Source of the DNA: Maylandia zebra
Taxonomy: Eukaryota > Chordata > Actinopteri > Cichliformes > Cichlidae
NCBI RefSeq assembly: GCF_041146795.1
Contig: NC_135176.1
Coordinates: 15,431,286 to 15,495,285, forward strand
DNA length: 64,000 nt
Direction of reading: 5' to 3'
The notes under the pieces were generated by a model that made no database searches, was not told the DNA's origin, and saw nothing but the letters and a program-made list of their open reading frames with translations. Made by a program: the position numbers and the translations under genes. Positions 37,701 through 49,780 of the stretch are shown piece by piece; the first letter of the stretch is position 1; each line of letters starts with the position of its first letter.

Positions 37701-40700
37701 GATGTGTTATTTATTTTGCAGCCCAGTCTTTAAAGGAGTTCTCTCAGCTCTTAAGCACCATGGAAGAGGAGAGAAAACGTCTGGTAAGAAAATGTGTGAT
37801 TGTATTTGAGTGTGGGTGCGTAGAAATACAGACTTGGTAGCAGTTTGATACATTGATAACTAACTGTAGGATGTTTGTTCTTGTAGATATTTATACCTGT
37901 CATCTTTCTCTGGCTGACTATGCTCATCTCTTAAAAAAATTAACCAAACTTCTATCACCAAAGTCTAAACCAACCAGAAATGTGTTCGCACTCTATGTCT
38001 CCTGTTGAGCAGCAGAAAGCAGCAAGTGCATCCCATCTTTAAGCACCTGTAATTTTTTTTTTAATAGTAAGAATTTGAAAATACTGTGGCAGCATGAAAG
38101 GGAAAAAATACCACTTGAATCTGAGGCTTCCTTCAGGTCTGCAGAACTTTATCACGAGCCGAGCTGAAACCATCTCACTGTACATTACCTTACTAACTAC
38201 TATACACTGACCAAAAAAGGAGTAAATATTAAAAATAGGATCACCAGGAGGCTAGAAAGCAATTTCAAATGAATGCTAATGATCAACCCAATATGTGACT
38301 GTAAATGTGTTCACAACTTTTTCACCAGCCCAAGTGGACAAAAAAAAAACATGTTTATTCACCATTACTGATTAAGATTTAAGTCATTAGTTACTAGGGC
38401 TGCTCGATTATGGCAAAAATGATAATCACGATTATTTTCACTGAAATTGAGATCTCGATTATTTGACGATATTTATTTAACCCTTTAAGACCTACCATAG
38501 AACTAAGTCCGCCAGAGCTTATATTATTTTTTTACATGTTGTAGTGCCATTTGTGGGAGCATTTCAAGTTGCTATACAACTGATATGGCCCATATTTTAA
38601 TAATATGTATGCATTAAGTCCATAGTAACTACATTAATTGCAAAAAAGTGCAATAAACTACAAAAAAATTGAAAATAGTTTTTGTTTTGTTTTTTACATA
38701 TATTTCTACTTGGAGAAATTTAAGAGGTTTATCCCTTAAAACTTTAAATACAAAAAAGTTGCAAAAAATAGTTTACAACAACAGGAAATTTATTTTGAGT
38801 GTCTTCATAGTTTTATTTTTGAGATACACCAATTTTTATATACACTGCAGAAAAAACAAAAAAACAATCCTATGATGCAAATTTGCAAAGAAAACAGCAG
38901 GTGCATCAAAATAAACTATTTCCAGCAGTGCAATTTGAGTTCTAAGCATCTCAGAAACTATTCAGAAAAGTCAAACATGACCAGTATAGGTTTTTAAGGC
39001 CTACAAGTAAAAAACTACATTTCCGCGAAAATGACGTCACTTCCAGTTTCGGCCAGGAAATGGCGGACATGCGATAGTTCGCGCTGATGTCTGTTTCACT
39101 GTGGGAAGTGTTACTAACAGCTGATCGGATCGGCAAAGCATGTTTCTGGAATATTATGTTTTTGTTCCTGCAAGCGCTTTTTATGCAATTTTTGCAAAGC
39201 TATATGTGGAAGGAAACCGTGACCGAGGACAAGCTGATGGCATAAGATGTAAGTACAACTCCTCCGGTTTCATATACAAAACAAATTATTGCGCTAGCTT
39301 ACACGGTTCAGGTTCTACAGGGATTTAAAAATCGTTACACAAAACGGAGCGTGCTGCTCTGACCGGATTTAAAGGGTTAACAATGAATTTAAAAAATAAT
39401 ATAAAATAGTGTGCAACACCACTGAAGTTTTTTTTAACCTCTCTTTTCAACCAACGGCAGTCAGTCTCCTCTCCAAATAACTTCTGCTTAGCTTTCCGAG
39501 CTTCCCTCGGGTCCTCTTAATCAGCGGTCTCCAACCTTTTTTGCGCCATGGACCAGTTTATGCCCGACAATACTTTTTACGGACCGGCCTTTAAGGTGTC
39601 GCGGATAAATGAGGGAGGGGCTAATAATCGGCTCAGTCATTTTTAAGGATCGTTGAAAGCCCAGATCGTAATCGTGATTAAAATTCGATTAATTGAGCAG
39701 CCCTATTAGTTACTATGTACAGGATTTCTGTTTAAAAGCTGAACTCATTCTTAGCCACTGTCACTTCCTCGAGCTCCTACTTCAGTCCAGTTCCCACAAG
39801 TCTGATTCACACCTTCTTTTTTTTTAGTGAATACGTTTTACCGACAGCACTTTGTGCACCATGGCAATTTGGGAAATGTCTTTGACTCAGAGAACCTCCA
39901 TCAGTCAGAGGTCTTTGTTTCAGGGTGACTCGAGTCTGGCACAGTCTGTGTGAAGGCAAACCTGTGCGCATGTGCAATGTATGTGCATAGTATGCAACCT
40001 CATGTGTGTGTCTTTGTGGTTGTGAGCACGGTCTGGTTACAGAGGCACCATGTGGAACCTATTCTGCCAATTCCCCTGTGAGCGTGAGCACAGCCCCAGT
40101 GCCTGGGAAAGTCCATATAAGGGTCCTGTGTGTGTGTGTTTGACTGCCCATTTCTCTTTGTGAGTGTGTATGTGTGTGCACGCATTTCGATTGCATGCTT
40201 TTCCACTTAATGTGGCACTACTCCAACCCTTCTAACAACATCATTATTATCATTATTATGTTTAAGGGAAATTCCAGCAAATGAGTTCCTCTGAAATACC
40301 TACCCGTCCAACCTGAAAAGACCATTATTGTGACCTGACAATGGACTTCAGTCTCTTAGATTCCACTTTCATCCAGCTGAATGTAATAAGAAACCAGATC
40401 TCTTTTGGGGTATTAGGGCAGCACGAAAGTCAAAGTGAAAGTGGAGTCATGATGTGGGAGTGGGGGTATATTTATAGTCTGATGCTTAAATCAACTGAGA
40501 CAGAACAAAGTAAGATTTGACCGACATTTGCAATATATAGACTCCTGACTAAAGAGGGCAGAGACCTAATGTAAACACCAGAGTCCTCAGTTCTGATAAC
40601 CCCTCTGTACCACAGCCTCTCACTCACAAGTTTCTCATACATACTGCAGCAACTCAACCAGCAGAAATGTTACAGCAGTTTTACTGTAATTTTTCTGATG

Positions 40701-41995
40701 AAACAGGCCAGTGTTGGCCAATATTTTGTGAAATACTTTGCATCAGAGCTCTTTGGTTTGCAGTATTTCAATGACTACTGGCAAAAAAACAGTTTTATGT
40801 CTAGTGTTTTTAAATAGAGTGATGTGCAAAAGTCTTGAGCCACCCCTCATGTCTTTATCTTTTTCTAGGACAACAGGAATACATTGTATAAAGCAAAAAA
40901 AAAAAAAAAAAAAGGGCATTTCTGACAAACCTTATAGTCAAAATTGGATATCACCACCGAGCAACTTTATTCTTCAACAAGACCTGAACTCTCTTTGGCA
41001 AGCTTTCTTTCTTCAAGTAGTCTTCAGGAACAATTCTACAGGCTTCTCGAAGGACAATCAGATTTTTTCTTTTTATCCTTTGGATGTTGGCTGCCTTTTG
41101 TTCCATTCTAATCTCACACTGTTGTTGTTGATGTTGAAGTCCAGGTTCAACATTATTGTGGGGAGGCCAATCCATGACTAATAGTGTTTCATTGTGTGTT
41201 TTCTATCCAGGTATGCAGTTTGTTTGGGATAATTGTCATTTTGCAAATGGTCAGATACAAAGACTGGATAGCAAATGTGTGAAAAAGGAGCCGATGTCAA
41301 AAGAAAAGCTTTAAAAGACCTTCAGAAAGTCTGGCTTTGGCACAATATAAAGGAATGTGAGATGGCTTGAGGCTTTGGCAGAGTACTGTATGTGCCAAGC
41401 ATGACGAAATCATAACTAAATGTTTGTGCTGGGTGTTACTGTGATGTTTGAACAGCTCTTCAAGGTGATGAAGCTTAAGCTTTGTTTTTTTTTTGTTATG
41501 TCAGCAGCAGGTAAAGTGTAGGCATTAAAAGGTGTTTGATTATTCAGATCATTTGCTTTGCTCAAATATACATACCTTGCTACCTCTGTTCTCAATAATT
41601 TCCATTTAAATAGTTTACAATTGACAAGGTAAATAGAGTAAATCTCAACCAGAAATTTGCTTTTATACAACAATTTGGTGAAGTTTTCGATAGATTGTCT
41701 TGTTAGCATATTGATTTGAAATATTTTGAATTAAATTTTCCTGTTTTAAGGTAAAACTCTCAGAATAATAAAAGGCAAGCCTCTGCTGACCAGTTGATAA
41801 AAGCTATTTTGAGTGAGACGCTAAAGCCCTCATGGGAGCTGTTGCTTTATTTATGTTGCTTGTCTCGATATTTACTCGATATGACACACTGAGCTGACTG
41901 CATTTTCTGTTTTCATCTCTTAGATCCAAAATGCTGATGATGTTTTGATCTCACCACTCGAGAAGTTTCGGAAGGAACAGATTGGAGCTGTAAAG
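34786..41995 (+). CDS. arhgap42: arhgap42 (GRAF3), first four coding exons
   Basis: ARHGAP42 is a Rho GTPase-activating protein with BAR, PH, RhoGAP and SH3 domains. Exons are 34786-34939, 37532-37627, 37722-37783 and 41924-41995, 384 bases or 128 codons, all with GT-AG signals and continuous phase. The peptide opens [18 protein letters not shown] and includes [22 protein letters not shown] and [12 protein letters not shown], closer to GRAF3 than to GRAF1 or GRAF2. Only the N-terminal half of the BAR domain is coded. The next conserved exon (starting near KKKFDKE in relatives) is not found before the palindrome begins at 43696, so the gene is cut by that rearrangement or resumes far outside the window. 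A 5' untranslated region probably lies between about 34500 and 34785. Confidence 0.85.
34940..37531 (+). other. arhgap42 intron 1
   Basis: Intron with GTAAGT and TTCCTCAG ends. I see no exon or complete transposon inside it. Confidence 0.6.
38481..39376. mobile_element. piggyBac-like element nested in the hAT
   Basis: Ends CCCTTTAA and TTAAAGGG are flanked by TTAA at 38477-38480 and 39377-39380, the piggyBac target duplication. The element is 896 bases with no recognisable transposase. Its place inside the hAT shows that it inserted later. Confidence 0.65.
39524..39620 (+). mobile_element. hAT-Charlie-type end fragment
   Basis: The block CGGTCTCCAACCTTTTTTGC, followed by a GGACCAG segment and ACGGACCGGCC, resembles the terminal part of a Charlie-type hAT. 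It is a fragment without a partner end. Confidence 0.5.
40816..41397. mobile_element. Possible Tc1/mariner-like non-autonomous element
   Basis: The left end has GTGCAAAAGTCTTGAGCCAC and the right end has an imperfect inverted match (GGCTTGAGGCTTTGGC). The interior has no intact transposase. The inverted ends are diverged and the exact limits uncertain. Confidence 0.45.
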
Positions 41996-42689
41996 GTATA
42001 CCTCCTCTTCTTATAGTCGAAGGGTCACTGCTGAGTAGATTATGAACATGGATGTTGCTTTCATTTGGTATGCAGCACTCTGGGTGGTGATCAGACAGAT
42101 CACTCTGCTTCTTTCTGGTCCCGCTCGGGTTGTTAGTCAGCGATCAGAGAATCCAATTTGTCGAGATAAATGATGGATCACAGTCCAGTGTCAGCAACAA
42201 GGTCATGGGAACGGACGCTGGGAGGGCAAGAAAAGGAGCACGTCACAGACAGAGGGATGGTTGAACTCAGACAGACAGTGTAAACAAAAAATGAGTTTGG
42301 TGTCTGGTTTCAGCAGCTGTCTCGAGTTGTATAATCCAGTTTTATCTATTTTTTGGTTTCCTCTTTTCTTTTTCAGTGAAAAATAAGGATGTAGATAGCA
42401 GCATCACGTGGTCGATTACTAGTCCTGAAAATGAAATCAAAGCTCACTTCTTTGTATTACTGGAAGTAACTCCTCAGCCTGAAATGTTGCAGGTGTTTGC
42501 GTGAGAAATGCCAGTAGTCACTTCTCAGAGAATAGAGATACACGTGTGGCATTGAGAGCTACAGCTGTTTTTGTAAAAGAGATGTTATCGTAACTATTTT
42601 TAGTGTGTCTCTTCCAAAAAATGTGCTACTGAAACTCACAGTTCCAGCAGGATAAACTCAAAACTTTAGTGACTGCCTAACTTTTATCT

Positions 42690-43260
42690 GTAGAATAAAA
42701 CAAATTACATAAGAAGTTAGGACGATGTGAGAAATTGAAACAAAAAATGGAACGCAGTGATTTGCAAATATAACCAGTTAAAGCTGCTCAACAGCCCCAT
42801 ATTTTTTTATTTCATAATGTCCAAATGTTTTCAGCTGCTGAAAGGTCTGGACTGCAAGACTTTTCTACTGTGAAGCCATACTGGTTGAGTAGTTGGCATT
42901 GTCTTGCTGAAATATCCAAGGCCTTCACTGAAAAGACAATCTGGGAGCACAAGTTGCTGTAAAACCTTCAGCATTGACGGCCCCTTTTAAGATGTGTAAG
43001 CTGTTAATTTCACAGGCACTGACGCACCCCAGGAGATTCAAACTTTTGAGCTGAGCACTGATAACAAACCAGATAAAGGTGTGTCTCCGCTTTAGTCTGA
43101 CCACAGAGCAGTTTTCTGCTTTGCCTCAGTCCATTTCAAATAAGCGTTAGCCCAGAGAAGATGGTGGTGTTTCTGGAATATGTTCATATATAGCTTCTAC
43201 TTTGTATGATAAAGTTTTAGCCTGTGGTGTCAAGAGAAAAAGTTTAAATATAATTACAAA
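42690..43260. mobile_element. Dispersed teleost DNA-transposon-like repeat, fragment
   Basis: The blocks TTGGCATTGTCTTGCTGAAAT, shortened here by divergence, and GCCCAGAGAAG are familiar from a repeat common in fish genomes. I cannot name the family with confidence. Confidence 0.4.
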
Positions 43261-43284
43261 AGACTGATTTTTAAAAAAAGGAGA

Positions 43285-43540
43285 TGTGGGGGCCCACCGT
43301 AACCCTTTGTGTACGGTTTGTCAGAAAGTCCTTAATCCATAGACAGGTGGAATATGGGACTCCTAGGGTTAACAGCTTGCACACCAGCTGTGAGGAAGGA
43401 TGGTGTTAAAGGCAGAGCTAAAGTCAATAAAGAGGAGGCGTGTGTAGCTCCCCTGGTGCTCCAGGTGCGACAGGGTAGCATGGAGAGATGTAGATGATGA
43501 GATATTTTAAAGCCTCGATTATACACGGACCACTGGAGAC
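43285..43540 (-). mobile_element. Degenerate LINE reverse-transcriptase fragment
   Basis: The minus strand codes [25 protein letters not shown] and later KDFLTNR, the segment around motif A of an L2/CR1/Rex1-type reverse transcriptase, with frame breaks. It lies just outside the left end of palindrome copy 2. Confidence 0.65.
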
Positions 43541-43695
43541 CCAACGACTGAGTAATCATTCCAGTTATACTTCTTTAAACTGCACTGCCTACGCGCATAT
43601 GTAGTTGGTGCATTGTAATTGAAATTCACAGACACCCAAGAAGATTCGCAGATGTGGAAAGTATAAAACCCACTTAAGTCTGAACAACACTTAAG

Positions 43696-44586
43696 TCTGG
43701 TGAAAAAGCGGCAAGAGACGAGAAATACGCTCAGTGGGGAAAAGGGTAAATGTGCATGATCATTTCAAATATCACAGTTTATGTGATTATATCCACATAA
43801 AAAATTATAAAAGTGGTTCAATGGTTTATGTTAAAATGTATGTATAGGTTGGCACAGAGCCAGATGCATCAGCAGAAACTTGAGGACGCGCTGCACGAAG
43901 CCAGAAGCCACTGGCACGTCACCATGACGATGAGGATCTTGACCGCATGTTGAGAGAACAGGAAAGAGAAGGCGATCCTATGGCTGCAATGCTCAGGCGT
44001 AAAAAGGACCGTGGCACAAAAACACAAGGTGTTTAACATTATATATGTTTTATTTTATTTATGACTTTATTTTATTTCACCAGGTCAATCCTTGTAAGAA
44101 GCTTTTAAATAGCAGCAGTTTTGTTTTTGCTACTGTTTGTATTTTTATTTATTTGTATGTTTGTTTTGATTTTTGTAGAGAAACCTCGATATAAAGGCCC
44201 TGCTCCACCTCCAAACCGGTTCAATATTCCACCGGGGTACCGCTGGGACGGAGTTGACAGGTAGAGTTTGTGCATCGGTGACAGAGGAAAACTGTTGAGG
44301 ACAGAACTGTAGTTTAATATTGAATGTTTTTAATACACACATCAGTTTGTCATTTTGCACATTAATGGTAAAGAAATTGTGATCATTTTTTTCCACGTCT
44401 ATATTAAATTTGCGCCTAATTGAATGGATTGTCTTTGGCCTTTTAGCTTGTCGTATCATAATTAATAGGGTTATTTTATTTGTGTCTTGCAGGTCAAATG
44501 GTTTTGAACAGAAACGCTACCAGAGGATGGCAGATAAAAAGGCTGTGCAGGAAGCGGCCTATAAATGGAGTGTGGAGGATATGTAA
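43696..44586 (+). pseudogene. bud13: bud13 3' end, decayed inverted copy
   Basis: It holds part of the YAQWGKG exon (to 43745), the next exon 43848-44028, then 44179-44260 ([12 protein letters not shown]) and 44493-44586 (SNGFEQKRY to KWSVEDM and stop). The exon at 43848-44028 keeps 18 bases (residues ARHHDD in relatives) that all array copies have lost, and keeps a GT donor, so it is closer to the ancestral gene. It has a one-base deletion after HEA that shifts the frame. Upstream exons are absent. It cannot code a full protein. Confidence 0.85.
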
Positions 44587-45673
44587 AGGCTTTCAGAAAA
44601 TGATGAATCTGGAGCAGAGCTAAAGAGCACACCTTCTCAACCTTTATGTATAATTTTTATGCTGTTAGAACAACAAGACTAGATGCATCTACGCAGCAAA
44701 AGTTCTTTTTTAAATAAACTACATAGAAGAATTTGTTTCACCTTTCCAAACCCTTTTGATACTGTACCATGTGTATCAGATGGAACTGTACAGAAAAATG
44801 AAGTGAAGCATGTTCACAATTTTTGTAAGAAGTTATTCACCGTGGAGCAGAAGCTGTTGTGGTTTCAGTGTTTTATTAAAGAATGTTTTTGTAATGCATT
44901 GTCCCAAGAGTGTTCAGGCACCTGGATCTTGGATAGCATTTGACATTCAGTCTTTTTAGATAATTTTATACACTTACCACCCATTTTATTAGGCAACAGT
45001 AACTCAAATAACCGCTTGTTACAACCAACATATTTTGGTCCTGGACATAGAAATAGAGACATGTCCCTCATGACTCCAAAATGAAACGTAGTGCACAGCA
45101 ACCAAATGCTGAAAGAGAGTGTCCACAGCTGACTGTCGATGGTATGGTATAGCTGTGAGGGTTTTGTGTACAAGATAAATGCACATTTGAGAGTTCTGTG
45201 GTGTAGCTAAAAAAGACTGACCTACAGAGATGTGAAAAAAGCGGCATTCAAATAAGCCATTCCTTGCCATATTAATCAGGGAGTACATACACTGACAGGA
45301 TGCTGTGACTCTCACAGTGAGGGAATCAGGTTGGGCTCTAATATTTTTTCTAGCAATGTCCGATTCAGTCTAACATCTGTAAAAGTTTTAAGGCACTTTC
45401 CACCAGCACTATCAAAAAGAATTATGGAAGAATGATTTGTAGAATCAAGGAATCGGTGTCCTGGTTGCACATGCTAGACCAATGGCTTAATAACACAACA
45501 ATGCTATTGCCTTTAATCTGTCACTATCTATGCTATTGATTATGGTGTAATTATATAAAAATAATAATTTTAAAGTGACAGTATTGTGCAATGAATAAAA
45601 AGTTTTATTTATAAACTTTTTATTTTTATAAAAAATATTATTTATTATTAATAATAATTAACCTTACTTCATA
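44587..45673. other. Intergenic stretch between bud13 and snrnp35 (left arm)
   Basis: The inverted partner of 10682-11768, with no supportable exon. It ends at ACTTCATA, the point where the right arm has lost 2.3 kb. Confidence 0.6.
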
Positions 45674-45968
45674 CTTGCAAATTTGTCGACTGATGCTATA
45701 ATTAATCTACGTTATCTATTTTTAATTTAAGTTTTAAGTTGGTCTAAGTATCTTAGCACAGCGGAACTCTAGTATCCTTAGTCGGGCGAGTAGGGGGACT
45801 TTAAAATGTGACACACTGGACCCCGTTTCATTACGGAATGTTTTTGTTGATGCACTTGGAAGAGTGAATAGATTCAGCGGTACTGGTGTGGTTTAACGCG
45901 TAATTGGCGACTAATGCAGAGAAATATTAGCCCTGAAAACTGTTTGTAAAGCCCGCCAGTCTCCTGTG

Positions 45969-47824
45969 TAGTGATGGCCAAATGAAGCTTTCCGAAGCAC
46001 TGAAGCTTGTATTGAAAAACGGTTCATTACTCGAAGCTTTTCAACACAGTCCTCTCCGGTGACATCTGGTGGTGAAAATTTTGAAGAGCAGCTTGAATCT
46101 GCAAAATAAAACGGACTGCTCAATTATCACTGCTCACTCAAGAGTGGAGTTCTCTCTGATATTGGGCCACCGTTCCGTTGCTTTGAACATGTAATTGGTT
46201 TTGTTTTCTCGATTGGGGGGCTGAAAAAAATGTAATGCGTATTTGCGTAATACATTTTGATCAATAAACTTTCCCTATTTAAACATGCACTATGGTGGCC
46301 TTTCTTTGCTCATAACTCCTTGATGTTGGTAAATACAATAAGTGAGCAATATATATAATATACATATGATAATGCACAGCACATTATGGAGTATGCCCCT
46401 GCTGTGAAGTCCTGCCTCCATCTACTTGTCGTTTAATCAGCTGGACAGGTTCATACAAAATATTAGATTAGGCCAATTCCTATACATATTTTTGACCTAG
46501 GGGTGGGATTGATTGTGAACTGGAAAGGGAAAATGCTTAGGAAGCTGAGTACGGCTGCATCGTCACTGATTTGTAGAATCATTTTGATTCGATACAGGAT
46601 CCGATTCAATTTGATTGGAATCTGGAAAGTTTTGCCTCAGTCAGAAATATTACAAGTCTGATCATTTAACAGTATATATCCATAATTTCGTATCTATTAA
46701 AAGAAAGCTGACACATGTGAGACTTAATTAGAGATGTAAACAGAGAGTTATGAAACCTGCAGCTGCAGAAGCCAGCGGGGAAAAAAAGAGGCAAACACAG
46801 CGCGGACCCGCCGACACATCAAAATCTGACTCTGACGCGTCGGGTCCGCGCTCTGTGTTCACGTTTGTATGCAGAATCCGTAAACCTGCTCCCAGTTACT
46901 GTTTTAGCTGCATGGTGTTTGACGACATGTTGTGAGGTTTAACCTGAGATGCTGGCGTTTCAGGCATAATAACGTTAATTTACAAATCGACACGGGATTT
47001 TAATGAATCAATATCACTTTATTCAATTTAGCATGGATTGTAATCAGAAAGGCGATAATCAAAACCCACCCCTAATCAAGAACTTGCAAAGTAAAAACAT
47101 GATCAATGTAAGGTAGCCCTTTTGTTATTTACAGTTAACAAGAGGATTAGTGTTACTGTGCGCTGGCTGAGTCTGTTTCTTTTCTTAGAAATAGTTTCTC
47201 CTGCCCTGAAGAAAATCCACTTGCATGGAACAGAAGAGGCTGTGGAGTGCAGGAACTACACTGCAAGCTGGTAGATATGCAGGTATTCCTGGGTCCTGCA
47301 GACTATCACCTAAAAACAATAAACAAAATGATTTTCTAAACTGTGTAGCAATGTCATGTACGTATAGTGTCAAATACATTTTTGTAGTCTTCATCAGCTT
47401 TAATTCACATGGAAGTGTTCCTAAAGTCATATGCTGTAATGATATTTACATTATGAAAACATGATTTTGGACATTTCAAGTTTTTCACTTCGGCAGATAA
47501 AATGAATTGAGCAAAATCAACTCAAAATATTCCCACACGCCAGAATGTCCTCTCTTCCTCGCTGGCTCCATATCTGTCAGTGGAATGATCACCTCTTCGC
47601 TCTCTGTCACCATCAACACACTCCACGAATCCCGTGGATGATTCACTTCCTTATATCCGTTTGAATCAGGTACCGAAGCAGTTACGTGCGTAATGAAGCT
47701 TCGGACGTCACTGGTCACGTGACTTTTGCCAAACGAAGCAAGCCTCGACACAGTGCTTCTGAATCAGTGTGTTGTTTTTTTCGACACACGCTCCGGAGCG
47801 TCAGCTTCAAGCGGGCCATCACTA
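45969..47824. mobile_element. hAT-like element inserted at the start of snrnp35
   Basis: The 11-base ends TAGTGATGGCC (45969-45979) and GGCCATCACTA (47814-47824) are perfect inverted repeats, with imperfect pairing continuing to about 22 bases. GAAGC blocks lie near both ends. No transposase or clear 8-base target duplication was found (CTCCTGTG before, CTGACTGG after). The right end abuts the second or third codon of snrnp35, so the insertion displaced or removed its start codon. Confidence 0.6.
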
Positions 47825-48527
47825 CTGACTGGAGTCCGATAGCGAAGGTGTACGACCCGCTGAAAGCTGGTAGCATCGACGGCACAGACGTGGAACCCCA
47901 TGATCGAGCGGTCTGGAGGGCCATGGGTGCCCGGTACAAGCCCAACAAAGGCGTCGTTGGAGACCCACTGCTCACGCTTTTGTGTCCCGCTTGAACCCAC
48001 AGACCACCGAAGATAAACTACACAAAGTGTTCTCTAAGTACGGAGACATCCAGCGGCTCCGGCTGGTCCGGGACATTGTCACGGGTTTCTCCAAAGGATA
48101 TGCCTTCATTGAGTACAAAGAGGAGCGATCTGTGGTCCGGGCCCGCCGGGACGCCAACAAGCTGGTGGTCGACCAGCATGAAGTGTTCGTGGATTTTGAG
48201 CAAGAGAGGACTCTTAAAGGATGGGTGCCGCGGCGGCTCGGCGGCGGGCTTGGAGGGAAAAAGGAATCCGGACAGCTGCGGTTCGGCGGCAGGGACAGGC
48301 CTTTCCGTAAACCCATCAATCTCGGGGTAGACCCGGTGCAGGAACGAGGTGGTGGTGGTGGTGGAGGGAGGGAGTGGGACAGACCAAGCGGGAGAGCCAG
48401 AGACGATCGGGACCGACACAGAACAGCAGAGTGGGGCAACAGAGGAAGGAGAGATGACCGGGACAGAGGCCGAGAGTGGGATGACCGCAGGCACGGAGAC
48501 AGGAGCAGGCACCGGGACCGGAGATGA
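47825..48527 (+). pseudogene. snrnp35: snrnp35, left-arm copy with disrupted start and frameshift
   Basis: SNRNP35 is a U11/U12 di-snRNP protein that acts in minor-spliceosome intron recognition. The frame begins DWSPIAKVYDPLKAGSIDG directly after the hAT-like end and has no in-frame ATG before it. At about 47975 one base is missing within the codons expected for LLTLFVSRLN, so the first frame ends at 47994, while the second (47982 on) continues LNPQTTEDKLHKVFSKYG, GGGLGGKKESGQLRFGGR and an RD-rich tail to the stop at 48525-48527. The RRM (from about the LTLF segment through VFVDFEQERTLKG) and the glycine stretch are otherwise well kept. It is the longest snrnp35 copy in the window. Sequencing error at the missing base is possible; loss of the start would remain. 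Confidence 0.8.
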
Positions 48528-48579
48528 AGCATGTGGCTGCACTTCAGCACTTCAGCTTTCAAAGGAGGACAGTGAATGA

Positions 48580-49526
48580 GTGTGTGACTTGGATAACTGT
48601 TTGTGTGAAAGGTTACTTTTTTGTATGCTGATATTCTTCAGATTGTACTGTATGGTAATCAGGACTCTGCCTGTGGCTGTCATATTCAGTTCTTCTCAGG
48701 GAAGTCTCAGGAATGACAAAGTAGGGTTGTTGTGTTTTGTTGGGGTTTTTTTTTTTTTTTACAAGTCTTTATTCTAGCGAAAAAATTACAATACGGGTGG
48801 TGTCCAGCCAAATGAGACTTACATCCATCATGTCAAACATGAGCGCCAGCAGCCAGAATCACTGCTTAAGAGTCCAATTGGATTGCTTTGGGAAATCGGA
48901 ACTGTACTTTTATACAGTTATCATAAATATTATTACCCCACATATACAATTCAAATTTTATTTCTTGCAATTTAAGTCCCAACAGACTTTTTTCCCCATT
49001 TACTACAGAATGTTGTTTATCATGTAGATAAACTGAGACAAACAAAACTGCATTTCTTTTTCTGATATTAAGATATTCCAGGGATTAAATGCATAGTTAA
49101 ACTTCTTTTCACTGACAGAAAGGGAAGTTTCGCTGGTCCGGCCCACTCAAGGTCAAAGGCTATATGTGACTCACAATGTAAAATGAGTTTGCAGTTTTGT
49201 TTTGTTTTTAAAAAAGCATAAGTTTAAGAGCACATTGTCAGCCCCATTTCTTTTAAAAAAATGTAAATCAGATTATATCATAAACAATAAAATTCGTCAT
49301 TGTTTTGAAATCTAAGGTGTTACTGTTTGTCAAAGTGTTGCAACATGTTTAAGATTTCCCAAGTTGGGTAGTTTTCCAGTGTAGCCTCATGTGACCCCTG
49401 TTTTCAGAGTTGGTAATGATGTGTTGTGCAAGATTTATACTTGAGGGAAGAAAACTCAGTATTCAAACACATTTACTCCTTTTTCCATATACATGCAACT
49501 CAGGAATTTGAATCAAATGCTTACTC
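48580..49526. other. Non-coding stretch downstream of snrnp35
   Basis: It pairs with 8760-10130 (without the repeat at 9578-9935). It probably contains the snrnp35 3' untranslated region. No exon recognised. Confidence 0.55.
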
Positions 49527-49780
49527 AAATCAAAATCAAATCAAATCACTTTTTATTGTCACATCACATGTGCAGGCACACTGGCACAGCACATGCGAGT
49601 GAAATTCTTGTGTGCGAGCCCCACAAGCAACAGAGATGTGCAAACACAACAACACAAACGAGCAAAATACAAGAATGGCCAACCTGAAACTAATAAATAT
49701 ATGTACAATATATAATAGTGTATGCATTTCTGGATGTGTATACTAAATATTTTCCTACGTGTGTGTGTGTGTGTGTGTTG
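49527..49780 (-). mobile_element. LINE 3' tail plus duplicated flank, left arm copy 2
   Basis: After CTTACTC the sequence is the reverse complement of the LINE 3' end, with exactly the junction found at the right end of the right-arm LINE (8780 or 58478). It breaks off in a TG run and is followed by a second copy of the flank starting TGTTGTGCAAG (the first is near 49421). The left arm of copy 1 lacks this insert. Confidence 0.8.

Larger units (their letters stand above)
38395..39705. mobile_element. hAT-type DNA transposon (non-autonomous), 8-bp target duplication
   Basis: The ends are TAGGGCTGCTCGATTA and its inverted counterpart ending GAGCAGCCCTA, flanked by a perfect 8-base duplication TTAGTTAC (38387-38394 and 39706-39713). 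Eight-base duplications are the hAT hallmark. There is no transposase. A piggyBac-like element sits inside it, and it lies in an arhgap42 intron. Confidence 0.85.

Noticed and set aside
45911-46123. Short frames inside the hAT-like element as a transposase remnant
   Set aside because: No hAT dimerisation or zinc-finger motif is visible.
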